Below, in pieces: positions 1 to 5,779 of a DNA stretch of 50,819 bases. The position numbers and the translations under genes are program-made. Numbering within the stretch: position 1 is the first letter of the stretch; every line of letters begins with the position of its first letter. The notes under the pieces were generated by a model. It was not told the origin of the DNA. It made no database searches and saw only the letters and a program-made list of their open reading frames with translations. Source of the DNA: a virus. The stretch covers positions 1 to 50,819 of IMG/VR virus record IMGVR_UViG_3300027977_002758, one strand, 5' to 3'.

Positions 1-195
1 AGCATACAATGCCAGAGACGCATGACCTTTGCTCAAAATGAATCGATTGCACTCGTTCTTATCTTCATTGTTGAATATAAAATTTTTATACAGAACATGG
101 AGAATGTCCAGAATTGATAATGAGCTGCCCAGGTGTCCCTCTTTGCTAACATGCGCGAGGGTCACCATAGTCTTGATGAGGGCTTTTGTGTTCAT
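1..195 (-). CDS. Transketolase N-terminal (TPP-binding) subunit, partial
   Basis: The first 65 residues of a minus-strand gene that runs off the left edge of the window. Transketolases move two-carbon ketol units between sugar phosphates using thiamine diphosphate. The N-terminal signature is clear: a Gly-His pair followed by LGSSLS at residues 20-26, the helix ILDILHVLY, and SKGHA at 55-59, as in the N-terminal half of split transketolases. The start is the ATG at 195-193, three bases after the stop of the upstream glycosyltransferase gene, so the two are probably co-transcribed. Whether a separate C-terminal subunit follows cannot be seen. The context suggests sugar-precursor supply for a glycan; that is inference. 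Confidence 0.85.
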   Translation of the reverse strand, partial: MNTKALIKTMVTLAHVSKEGHLGSSLSILDILHVLYKNFIFNNEDKNECNRFILSKGHASLALYA

Positions 196-198
196 ACA

Positions 199-1047
199 CT
201 ATTGTTTATCAGTTTGAACACCCATATCACTGAAAAATTCCTTTAGTTCGTCTTCCAGCCAGGGCTTGTTGAAGCTGCACTCCAAATCACATTTGGATAT
301 TTTTTCAGCAACTTCCTCAGCATTCTTAAAGTATATGGCATCTTTGTATGATGCTTCAGTGGTGTAAAAATCCAGAGTATTGTCATAAACTTGATGAACA
401 GGAATAGAACCAGCCAGCAATGATTCGTAGAATTTAAAATGGAAACTGTTGCTATCATTGGAGTAAGGTGACAGAATGAATCGGTATGATGCAAAGGTGT
501 TGATGTAATCATTCCAGCAGCTACTGCCATGTGGAGCTATGTCCAGCTCTATGGTTTTCTTCAATTCATCACACAGCACTTGTCTGTGTGGGTACATTTT
601 ACCAATGAACAAACATTTGTTGAGCTTTTTTTCTGGTGCTTTGACAGCATCTTTGTAGTGTCGAGATATACAACATCTGGCAATTTTCTTGTTCAATTTA
701 ATTGAATCGTCCACATCAATGACTCTTTGATGTAACAATTTAAATTTTTCCAGATTTTTTTGTATGTCTCTGTTCCATGGATACAAAGAAGTGTGTATGT
801 ATTCTGCAGTATAAATGCATGCAGGTATGTTTCTTTTGTTTGCTTGTTCAATGAAGGCATCATTGTCCCATATGGCCCTGTGGGGTATGAAGTGCTCGTT
901 GCCACAAAACAGCAGATCCACATCATGCAAATCTTCAATGTTATTGACTAATTTTACTGAATTGAACAAATTATTCACAGCGTGAAAATAGCTGGAGAGA
1001 AACACACTCTCAGAATAATTGACATCACAAATTACACCTATATTCAT
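199..1047 (-). CDS. Glycosyltransferase (exostosin/GT-B-like)
   Basis: A 282-residue protein without a signal peptide. The diagnostic segment is FKFYESLLAGSIPV at residues 204-217, the Glu-rich nucleotide-sugar-binding motif of the C-terminal domain of exostosin-like and related GT-B transferases. An Arg/His-containing segment follows FIGKMYPHR at about 147-155. The exact GT family and donor sugar cannot be assigned. It lies three bases upstream of the transketolase gene. A GTTAAATA box sits 7 nt before its ATG. The role is probably transfer of a sugar onto a phage- or host-surface glycan, inferred from the neighbouring sugar genes. Confidence 0.7.
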   Translation of the reverse strand: MNIGVICDVNYSESVFLSSYFHAVNNLFNSVKLVNNIEDLHDVDLLFCGNEHFIPHRAIWDNDAFIEQANKRNIPACIYTAEYIHTSLYPWNRDIQKNLEKFKLLHQRVIDVDDSIKLNKKIARCCISRHYKDAVKAPEKKLNKCLFIGKMYPHRQVLCDELKKTIELDIAPHGSSCWNDYINTFASYRFILSPYSNDSNSFHFKFYESLLAGSIPVHQVYDNTLDFYTTEASYKDAIYFKNAEEVAEKISKCDLECSFNKPWLEDELKEFFSDMGVQTDKQ

Positions 1048-1054
1048 AGGGACG

Positions 1055-1062
1055 TATTTAAC
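1055..1062 (-). promoter_or_regulatory. Late-promoter-like box GTTAAATA
   Basis: GTTAAATA read on the minus strand, ending 7 nt before the ATG at 1047. It matches the T4 late consensus TATAAATA at the last six positions. If used as a -10 element, transcription would start within one or two bases of the start codon. Confidence 0.45.
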
Positions 1063-1124
1063 TTGTTAATAATCATAGGTGTTGCATATATTATATATTA
1101 AACATAAGGAATGCAATGGCACCG

Positions 1125-1132
1125 CATAAGTA
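1125..1132 (+). promoter_or_regulatory. Late-promoter-like box CATAAGTA
   Basis: CATAAGTA followed by five bases (ataat) and the ATG at 1138. The same ATAAGTA variant with the same spacing occurs before the genes at 17823 (minus) and, at 4 nt, 4828 (plus). It supports the 1138 start over the upstream ATG at 1111. Confidence 0.5.
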
Positions 1133-1137
1133 ATAAT

Positions 1138-1356
1138 ATGAAAGATAAGCTTGTTGATTTATATTATACAGTGAAATATTCTCTACTCAACATCGTAGAT
1201 TCTGTGCGCTACAGCATCGAGGATTTAATTTACTTCGTTACAAGCAAATTCGAAAAAGTTAAAGATGTGGTAATAGATGAAATTGAAGAAGTTATTGAGG
1301 AAGTCAAGCCTGTAAAGAAGAAGAAAAAGAAGTCCTCCAAAAAGAAGAAAAAATAA
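1138..1356 (+). CDS. Small acidic/basic protein with polylysine tail
   Basis: 72 residues, unrecognised. The body alternates hydrophobic and charged residues (probably helical). It is followed by an acidic stretch (EIEEVIEEV) and a very basic C-terminal tail in which about 12 of the last 15 residues are lysine. The ATG at 1138 is preferred because a CATAAGTA box lies 5 nt upstream; an in-frame ATG at 1111 would lie upstream of that box. The tail suggests binding to nucleic acid or to an acidic surface, which is inference only. It is followed after 27 bases by another small gene. Confidence 0.6.
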   Translation: MKDKLVDLYYTVKYSLLNIVDSVRYSIEDLIYFVTSKFEKVKDVVIDEIEEVIEEVKPVKKKKKKSSKKKKK

Positions 1357-1371
1357 ATTCGGCCAAATTCC

Positions 1372-1379
1372 CATAAATA
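1372..1379 (+). promoter_or_regulatory. Late-promoter-like box CATAAATA
   Basis: CATAAATA, then four bases, then the ATG at 1384. This is seven of eight matches to the T4 late-promoter consensus. It is the main support for the 55-residue gene at 1384. Confidence 0.55.
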
Positions 1380-1383
1380 ATAC

Positions 1384-1551
1384 ATGGGAGAGGATTTCGA
1401 GCGCTACAAGCTCATCACTTTAGAAAACTACAAAACCATACACAACAGCATAACAAAGAAGCTGGCCATGCAGATTTTGTCATGCAGCAGCATGAAGACT
1501 CTGCTCAAGTTGAGAAAAAAATTAGGCATGGATGGATGTAAAAAAAGATAA
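1384..1551 (+). CDS. Small basic protein, 55 aa
   Basis: A short gene of unknown function. It encodes a Lys/Arg-rich, mostly helical protein (KLAMQILS, then LLKLRKKLG near residues 40-48). Its reality rests on a good CATAAATA box four bases before the ATG and on a continuous frame to TAA at 1549-1551. Its last 30 bases overlap the 3' end of the convergent GT2 gene. Two cysteines (about 34 and 52) are not in a recognisable motif. It could be a DNA- or membrane-associated accessory protein; nothing in the sequence decides this. Confidence 0.5.
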   Translation: MGEDFERYKLITLENYKTIHNSITKKLAMQILSCSSMKTLLKLRKKLGMDGCKKR

Positions 1552-2607
1552 GTTCTTGCTAAGTCTTTCTTTTTCTGAATCTGGAGCCTCTTCAATTAGT
1601 TTGATCAAAGCCGAATGACCTTGCGCAAATCTGGATGTGTAGTAACAAGCCAAACTGTATTCATCCAGAATTCTCCATCCATAGGTTTCAGGCTCAGAGA
1701 ATAAATTAGAATTGTTCATTTTGCATGCAAGACCTCTTTCACTGAACATGTGTGCCAAATTGTACTTCTTGGTCAACCTGAACATTCTGCTCACCTCACA
1801 ATAACATTCTGCTCTGTATGGGTCTGTGTCTATTCCGTTTAGAAAAGAATCTATTATGCTTTGTGCGCTCTCACCTGTCAATTGCTTCAATCTGCCTTCG
1901 TTTAGATAAGAGATGTATATCTCTTGAAACCAGCCACCTTGTGTGGCTCTCAAAGAATATTTAGCCAAAGCTCTCTGATGTTCGTTGCAGTCTCTGTAGC
2001 TCTGTGCACAATAGAATGTGTATCTGGATTTAAGAAACAAATCATCCTCCCTGCTAATTGCTTCTTCCAGTATTACAGAATCCTTTTTGAATTTTTGCAG
2101 ATCATCACTGCGGTGTCCATCAGTAAATGGTATGATGTAAACGTCCTCAAGTATGCCTTTTGTGTATGTCTCTTTGCAATCAACAAATTCATGCAGAACA
2201 CCGCAGTAATGAAATGGTTTTTTGTTGCTGATTAAGAATGGTCTCAGATACTGTATGTTGCCATATTTGCATGTGGTGTAATAGAAATCCTTGTCCAGTG
2301 CTGGTATTGTGCCCTTAACGTCTATGACTTCATCTGCATCCAATACCAATGCATAATCCACATGTGTGAGCTGTCTCAGTCTCTCCAAAGCCTTGGTTCT
2401 GTTGTGGGCAAAATCCACAAAAGGCACAACATTACAATCCATATCAATGTTGTTCAAGCTTGCCCAATTTTTAATCACATCCAGTGTATTATCCGTTGAT
2501 CCGGTGTCTTGTACATACAGAAAATTAATGACATTCTTGATACTGTCTAAGCACCTTGTGATGATCTTGCTCTCATTCTTCACTATCAAGCAACCTGCTA
2601 TAACCAT
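1522..2607 (-). CDS. Family 2 glycosyltransferase with C-terminal TPR-like region
   Basis: 361 residues. A GT-A nucleotide-sugar fold occupies roughly residues 1-190, with IVKNES at 8-13, DTGSTDN at 34-40 and the metal-binding DADE at 90-93. The C-terminal half is helical and looks like tetratricopeptide repeats, an arrangement common in GT2 proteins that modify glycans. The enzyme would transfer a sugar from a nucleotide-sugar donor; donor and acceptor are unknown. It is transcribed toward the small gene at 1384 and overlaps its 3' end. No convincing ribosome-binding site precedes the ATG at 2607. Confidence 0.8.
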   Translation of the reverse strand: MVIAGCLIVKNESKIITRCLDSIKNVINFLYVQDTGSTDNTLDVIKNWASLNNIDMDCNVVPFVDFAHNRTKALERLRQLTHVDYALVLDADEVIDVKGTIPALDKDFYYTTCKYGNIQYLRPFLISNKKPFHYCGVLHEFVDCKETYTKGILEDVYIIPFTDGHRSDDLQKFKKDSVILEEAISREDDLFLKSRYTFYCAQSYRDCNEHQRALAKYSLRATQGGWFQEIYISYLNEGRLKQLTGESAQSIIDSFLNGIDTDPYRAECYCEVSRMFRLTKKYNLAHMFSERGLACKMNNSNLFSEPETYGWRILDEYSLACYYTSRFAQGHSALIKLIEEAPDSEKERLSKNLSFFTSIHA

Positions 2608-2649
2608 CTAGAATTTAGGTGTTTATGTAGTAAAATTCAAGCTTTAAGA

Positions 2650-2657
2650 AATAAATA
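2650..2657 (+). promoter_or_regulatory. Late-promoter-like box AATAAATA
   Basis: AATAAATA with 11 bases to the ATG at 2669. Spacing is longer than the usual 4-7 nt of this window, giving a predicted leader of about five bases. Confidence 0.45.
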
Positions 2658-2668
2658 ATATTGACATC

Positions 2669-3325
2669 ATGTTATCTAATATACTTTTTAATGTTGATTT
2701 GCAACACAATATAACACTTATTATAATTTCCTTTATAACTGGTATATTGAGCCCTATGTTGGTTTCATGGCTAAATCATAAAATTAAGAATGATGATGCA
2801 CAGCAAGTGGGGAGAAAGGAGGATGAGATGTCACAATTCATAAGACACAACTCAAAGATTGATGAAAGACTGGAGGTGCTGAGAGAGGAAAATAATTTTG
2901 ACAGAGTTTGGATTGGCAGGTTTCACAATGGTGGGGTGTTGTATCCTCAAGACATGTCCAGAATATTTCAAAAAATTACTCTGTTGTTTGAATCCTGCAG
3001 AAGAGGCATTTCTTCAGAAATTAAGACCATACAGAACATACCTGTGACTGTGTTCACCACCATGTTGAGGGGAATACTGGAAAAAGAGCATTTTGGAATA
3101 CCTGATTTGCAGCACAGCAGAATCAAAGATGAGAGCTTCAGAGAATTCATGTTGAGCAGAGGCGTGAAAGGATTTTACAGTGCAGGTGTGAAGTGTTTGG
3201 ATAATAAATTCATAGGAATTTTGGTTGTGGAGAGTGTTAATGGGGAGTTGGTGTTAACTGAAAAACAGCAAGAAACCATCATGCTTGAAGCAAAGATTTT
3301 GGGCGGCTATTTGATTCAGAAATAG
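2669..3325 (+). CDS. Membrane-anchored GAF-like domain protein
   Basis: 218 residues. A hydrophobic segment at about 13-36 (ITLIIISFITGILSPMLVSW) predicts one N-terminal membrane helix, followed by a charged linker. From about residue 70 onward the pattern fits a GAF-like sensory fold: DRVWIGRFHNGG, a central helical part, then a strand pair around KGFYSAGVKC and FIGILVVESV. No ligand-binding residues can be assigned. Similar membrane-GAF proteins occur in marine phages (recollection, not searched). A role in sensing or in remodelling the host membrane is speculation. Confidence 0.55.
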   Translation: MLSNILFNVDLQHNITLIIISFITGILSPMLVSWLNHKIKNDDAQQVGRKEDEMSQFIRHNSKIDERLEVLREENNFDRVWIGRFHNGGVLYPQDMSRIFQKITLLFESCRRGISSEIKTIQNIPVTVFTTMLRGILEKEHFGIPDLQHSRIKDESFREFMLSRGVKGFYSAGVKCLDNKFIGILVVESVNGELVLTEKQQETIMLEAKILGGYLIQK

Positions 3326-3327
3326 TA

Positions 3328-3354
3328 TTGATTTGTCTGTTTTGTGGTTATAAT
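3328..3354 (+). promoter_or_regulatory. Possible sigma70-like promoter for the tRNA
   Basis: TTGATT (3328-3333) and a perfect TATAAT (3349-3354) with a 15-nt spacer. It lies 22 nt upstream of the tRNA. The short spacer lowers confidence. Confidence 0.4.
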
Positions 3355-3376
3355 GTACGTATGTTTAATAAGATTC

Positions 3377-3449
3377 GGCCCTGTAGTCCAATGGCAGAGA
3401 CAAACGACTTAAAATCGTTGCAGTGTGGGTTCGAGTCCCTCTTGGGCCG
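3377..3449 (+). tRNA. tRNA with UAA anticodon (Leu by anticodon), class I body
   Basis: A cloverleaf can be folded by hand. The acceptor has five G/C pairs, then T-T and G-T. Next come TA at positions 8-9, D stem GTC/GAC, a five-pair anticodon stem AACGA/TCGTT around the loop CTTAAAA, a five-base variable loop GCAGT, and a T arm with loop TTCGAGT. The anticodon TAA would read UUA (Leu). The short variable loop and discriminator G73 are unlike bacterial tRNA-Leu, which has a long variable arm and A73. The D arm resembles tRNA-Gln. No CCA is encoded. The acceptor and T stem each contain one T-T mismatch. Confidence 0.8.
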
Positions 3450-3452
3450 GTT

Positions 3453-3695
3453 ATGACAAAAAGCAATTCATACACATCTGCAGATATCTTGGGGAAAAAA
3501 ATTATATTCACCCCATCTTTGAGTAGGCCTTATTCCATTTCAGAAGGAACTGTAAAAAAGTTCTCTACTCACAACCGATGCATCAAGATTGGCGATTCAT
3601 GGTTTGTCTTGGATGACATCAAAATATTAGATTTTAATGAAGAGGAAGTATCCAACTCACCTAACAGTGAATCAATTGGCTTCAAGATGCGCTGA
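3453..3695 (+). CDS. Small hypothetical protein, 80 aa
   Basis: Unrecognised. The ATG at 3453 starts three bases after the tRNA and is preferred to an in-frame upstream ATG inside the tRNA. The sequence alternates beta-type segments (KIIFTPS, IKIGDSWFVLDDIKIL) and resembles a small beta-barrel, perhaps SH3- or Sm-like, with an acidic C-terminus. Its last 24 bases overlap the convergent UDP-sugar dehydrogenase gene. No function can be given. Confidence 0.55.
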   Translation: MTKSNSYTSADILGKKIIFTPSLSRPYSISEGTVKKFSTHNRCIKIGDSWFVLDDIKILDFNEEEVSNSPNSESIGFKMR

Positions 3696-4433
3696 ACTGT
3701 AAAGCTTCACGCTATTTAACAGACTCTTGTTCTTACTGTCTTTGATTTGATTGAGAAATGATTCTAGGTCTTTAGGTAGACACTTACCACCAAATCCCCT
3801 ATTTTCCTCAAAAACAGCAGTGTGTAGCGCAGAAATACGTTCATCTAAAAGAATATTCTCCCTCAATAATTTATAATCAACATTGTATTGTTTGCATATG
3901 TCAAAGATATTGTTGAAAAACGCTATCTTGGTGGCAAAGTAGCTGTTTATGCTGTACTTCATTAGTTCTGCAGTTTCAAAATTAACAAAAGAATATTTTT
4001 TACATGGTCCAAAGACAGATAAGAACAAGTTATAAACTTTGTTTGTGTTCTTATCTTCTCCAGCCATCACAAAAAATGGCCATTTGATAAGATCACCGTC
4101 AAAATTGGTGGGGTTGAAGTATTTTGATTCGCTCAAGAATTCTGGACAGTAAACAATGTTATGTTCTTTGGATAATTCCCTGCTTGTGCCCACTGGCACA
4201 GTAGATTTAAGAATATAGACGTCCGAGTCAATCTTGTTCAAGCTGTCGTGCACATTGGTTAGATCCGTGCTTCCATCGATGGTATTTGTTGGCACACATA
4301 TGAAACAAAAGTCAAATTTTTCCTTTAGCTTCTCCTGCTGTGGACCAAGTATACTGCATGTAAAGTTTTTGGAGAAAGCTTTGTATACTGATCTGCCCAC
4401 AAAGCCGTCACCTATGATGCAAAGCTTAAGCAC
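3672..4433 (-). CDS. Minimal UDP-glucose/GDP-mannose dehydrogenase-type enzyme
   Basis: 253 residues, against about 400-450 for the family. The NAD-binding motif GDGFVG is at 8-13, STVPVGTS at 77-84 and YCPEFL at 95-100. The central dimerisation helix follows around AELMKYSINSYF, and the catalytic cysteine segment GGKCLPKDL has Cys218. The enzyme family oxidises the C6 hydroxyl of a nucleotide sugar to a carboxylate. The usual C-terminal UDP-binding domain is absent, so either the enzyme is a compact phage form or substrate binding differs. Start is GTG at 4433, five bases after a TAAAAT -10 element. It would feed uronic-acid-type sugars to the local glycosyltransferases (inference). Confidence 0.8.
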   Translation of the reverse strand: MLKLCIIGDGFVGRSVYKAFSKNFTCSILGPQQEKLKEKFDFCFICVPTNTIDGSTDLTNVHDSLNKIDSDVYILKSTVPVGTSRELSKEHNIVYCPEFLSESKYFNPTNFDGDLIKWPFFVMAGEDKNTNKVYNLFLSVFGPCKKYSFVNFETAELMKYSINSYFATKIAFFNNIFDICKQYNVDYKLLRENILLDERISALHTAVFEENRGFGGKCLPKDLESFLNQIKDSKNKSLLNSVKLYSSAHLEAN

Positions 4434-4438
4434 AATAC

Positions 4439-4466
4439 ATTTTAACAGTTAACTTTTGTGTTGCAA
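4439..4466 (-). promoter_or_regulatory. Sigma70-like promoter, minus arm of a symmetric divergent promoter
   Basis: On the minus strand: TTGCAA (4466-4461), 16-nt spacer, TAAAAT (4444-4439), then five bases to GTG at 4433. It uses the same palindromic TTGCAA hexamer as the plus-strand promoter. Confidence 0.6.
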
Positions 4467-4473
4467 CTGTTAA
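4442..4473. repeat. Inverted repeat TTAACAGTT/AACTGTTAA
   Basis: A perfect 9-bp inverted repeat: TTAACAGTT (4442-4450) and AACTGTTAA (4465-4473), 14 bases apart, lying between the two divergent -10 elements. It could be an operator for a dimeric regulator that would control both divergent genes; this is inference. Confidence 0.5.
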
Positions 4474-4488
4474 TTTGTGATATAAAAT
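4461..4488 (+). promoter_or_regulatory. Sigma70-like promoter, plus arm of a symmetric divergent promoter
   Basis: TTGCAA (4461-4466), 16-nt spacer, TAAAAT (4483-4488), then five bases to ATG at 4494. A normal start point would fall on or beside the start codon, predicting a leaderless message. Confidence 0.6.
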
Positions 4489-4493
4489 ATATT

Positions 4494-4646
4494 ATGTCAG
4501 ATATTAAAGTGAGAAAATTACCTGAAGGCGGGTGGGGCATATTCACTGTGGACAAGAAAACCATGACTGAAAAGCAGACTGGTTACATTGGCTCTGGTCT
4601 AGATGTGCAAGGGTTCTTACCTGCAGGTGCAGAGCTTGAAGAATAA
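4494..4646 (+). CDS. Small hypothetical protein, 50 aa
   Basis: Unrecognised. It has a basic N-terminus, the segment GGWGIFTVDKK, then YIGSGLDVQGFLPAG and an acidic end; the fold is probably beta-rich. The start at 4494 is chosen because a TTGCAA/TAAAAT promoter ends five bases upstream; an in-frame ATG-less extension begins at 4458 but would lie upstream of the predicted start point. It is likely an early gene, given the host-type promoter. Confidence 0.6.
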   Translation: MSDIKVRKLPEGGWGIFTVDKKTMTEKQTGYIGSGLDVQGFLPAGAELEE

Positions 4647-4695
4647 AGAATTATCCAAGTTTAATCAGGCAGTACAACTAAGCAAAATATTCTAG

Positions 4696-4723
4696 TTGCA
4701 AATATTATCAGTTCCATTATAAT
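4696..4723 (+). promoter_or_regulatory. Sigma70-like promoter for candidate small RNA
   Basis: TTGCAA (4696-4701), 16-nt spacer, perfect TATAAT (4718-4723). No good reading frame follows before the terminator, so the likely product is an RNA starting near 4730. Confidence 0.65.
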
Positions 4724-4729
4724 AATAAT

Positions 4730-4804
4730 ATCCTAAACGGTACTTGTGTTGGAGTACAGCACAAGGGAAGGCAGAGAATAATAACAATCTCTGCCTTTTT
4801 TTTT
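4730..4804 (+). ncRNA. Candidate phage small noncoding RNA, about 75 nt
   Basis: A compact transcription unit bounded by a host-type promoter and an intrinsic terminator. Hairpin 1 pairs 4743-4751 with 4757-4765 (CTTGTGTTG with CAGCACAAG, nine pairs including one G-U) around the five-base loop GAGTA. Hairpin 2 is the terminator stem. No reading frame of useful length begins inside. It does not look like a tRNA: there is no T-loop and no cloverleaf. The function is unknown; an early regulatory or decoy RNA is possible. The 5' end is estimated from the promoter. Confidence 0.6.
4768..4804 (+). terminator. Rho-independent terminator
   Basis: A perfect 10-bp stem AAGGCAGAGA (4768-4777) / TCTCTGCCTT (4788-4797), loop of ten bases, followed by an unbroken run of T to 4804. 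It is the only strong intrinsic terminator seen in the window. Confidence 0.85.
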
Positions 4805-4815
4805 GGCTACTGCAT

Positions 4816-4823
4816 TATAAGTA
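4816..4823 (+). promoter_or_regulatory. Late-promoter-like box TATAAGTA
   Basis: TATAAGTA, four bases before the ATG at 4828. It is the ATAAGTA variant also seen at 1125 and 17829. Confidence 0.45.
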
Positions 4824-4827
4824 AAGC

Positions 4828-4941
4828 ATGATAGATTTATATTACAGAATAAAGCTTAAGATTTTAGAATATATTTCAAAAAGAATATTGATTCATAACA
4901 TGAAGAAGCGCAACAGAGTAAACAAATGTCTGTATGATTGA
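4828..4941 (+). CDS. Very small basic protein, 37 aa
   Basis: A 37-residue frame rich in Lys, Arg, Ile and Leu, ending in TGA at 4939-4941 and overlapping the start of the SGNH hydrolase gene by eight bases. The evidence is positional: a TATAAGTA box lies 4 nt upstream and the overlap suggests translational coupling to the next gene. It could be a leader peptide that only delivers ribosomes to 4934. No function is recognisable. Confidence 0.4.
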   Translation: MIDLYYRIKLKILEYISKRILIHNMKKRNRVNKCLYD

Positions 4942-5779
4942 TACGTTGATTGCTTTTGGCTGCAGCAACACTTTTGGTGCTGAATCAATTGATGATTTTG
5001 ATCATAACAATCCTGACAACATAAATCATAGCTATGCAAAGTATCTGTCGGATTCATTACAATGTAAGAACTATTATAATTTAGCACAAAACGGGCTTTC
5101 GAACTTTGAAATCACTAGACGAATTTTTAAAGAATTACCAGACATAATAAAAAAACATGATGCTGAGAAGATATTTGTCATTGTAGGCTGGACTGATTAT
5201 AACAGACTTAGACTGTATTTGAAACACATCATACCGTTCAAAGAAGCATTCAGACAGATCATAGATATATGTGAATATCCTCTTTTGTGCAAGTTTTTTC
5301 CCAAGCAATTCAAACCTATTGACACCGAAGTAATGCGGGATATTGGATTTGATGTGGATACAGTTATAAAACAATATCCCTTCATGGAGCAATTTTTACT
5401 TGGTGTGATGAATTATTTGTTCAGAACTCCATCATTCTATATCATGAACACTTATGCAAAATTAGCAGCTGAAAATTATTTACTAAAGGAGAACCTAAAA
5501 TTTTTAACTCTTCCAACATTAAGATCTCATACCATAAGCGGTACAATACTAAACCATCTTGACCCAGAGCGAGATAAAACATTTATAAATTCAGAAAAAA
5601 TATTAAACAAAAAAAATAATATATTTGAACATGATGAAGAAGGGGTTTATAAATTTTCCGCATTAGAGAGTTTCAAGCAATACGGTATATCCAAGAGTGG
5701 CGGTCATTTGAGAGCTGCGGCTCATGAAGAACTAGCCAAATATCTATATAGCGAAATAAAAGACAGAGGCATTTTATGA
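4934..5779 (+). CDS. SGNH/GDSL-type hydrolase
   Basis: 281 residues. Block I is GCSNTFG at 9-15 with the nucleophile Ser11. A block II-like NLAQNGLSN is at 49-57, VGWTDYN at 84-90 stands in the place of block III (GxND), and a His-containing block V is GGHLRAAAH at 256-264. SGNH enzymes are esterases or acyltransferases and often add or remove O-acetyl groups on glycans. The canonical block III Asn is replaced by Asp, so specificity is uncertain. The gene shares ATGA with the downstream carbamoyltransferase gene, indicating coupled expression and a shared sugar-modification role. Confidence 0.75.
   Translation: MIDTLIAFGCSNTFGAESIDDFDHNNPDNINHSYAKYLSDSLQCKNYYNLAQNGLSNFEITRRIFKELPDIIKKHDAEKIFVIVGWTDYNRLRLYLKHIIPFKEAFRQIIDICEYPLLCKFFPKQFKPIDTEVMRDIGFDVDTVIKQYPFMEQFLLGVMNYLFRTPSFYIMNTYAKLAAENYLLKENLKFLTLPTLRSHTISGTILNHLDPERDKTFINSEKILNKKNNIFEHDEEGVYKFSALESFKQYGISKSGGHLRAAAHEELAKYLYSEIKDRGIL

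Noticed and set aside
3377-3449. tRNA as a UAA stop suppressor
   Set aside because: The anticodon itself is UAA, which pairs with UUA, not with the UAA stop codon (that needs anticodon UUA).
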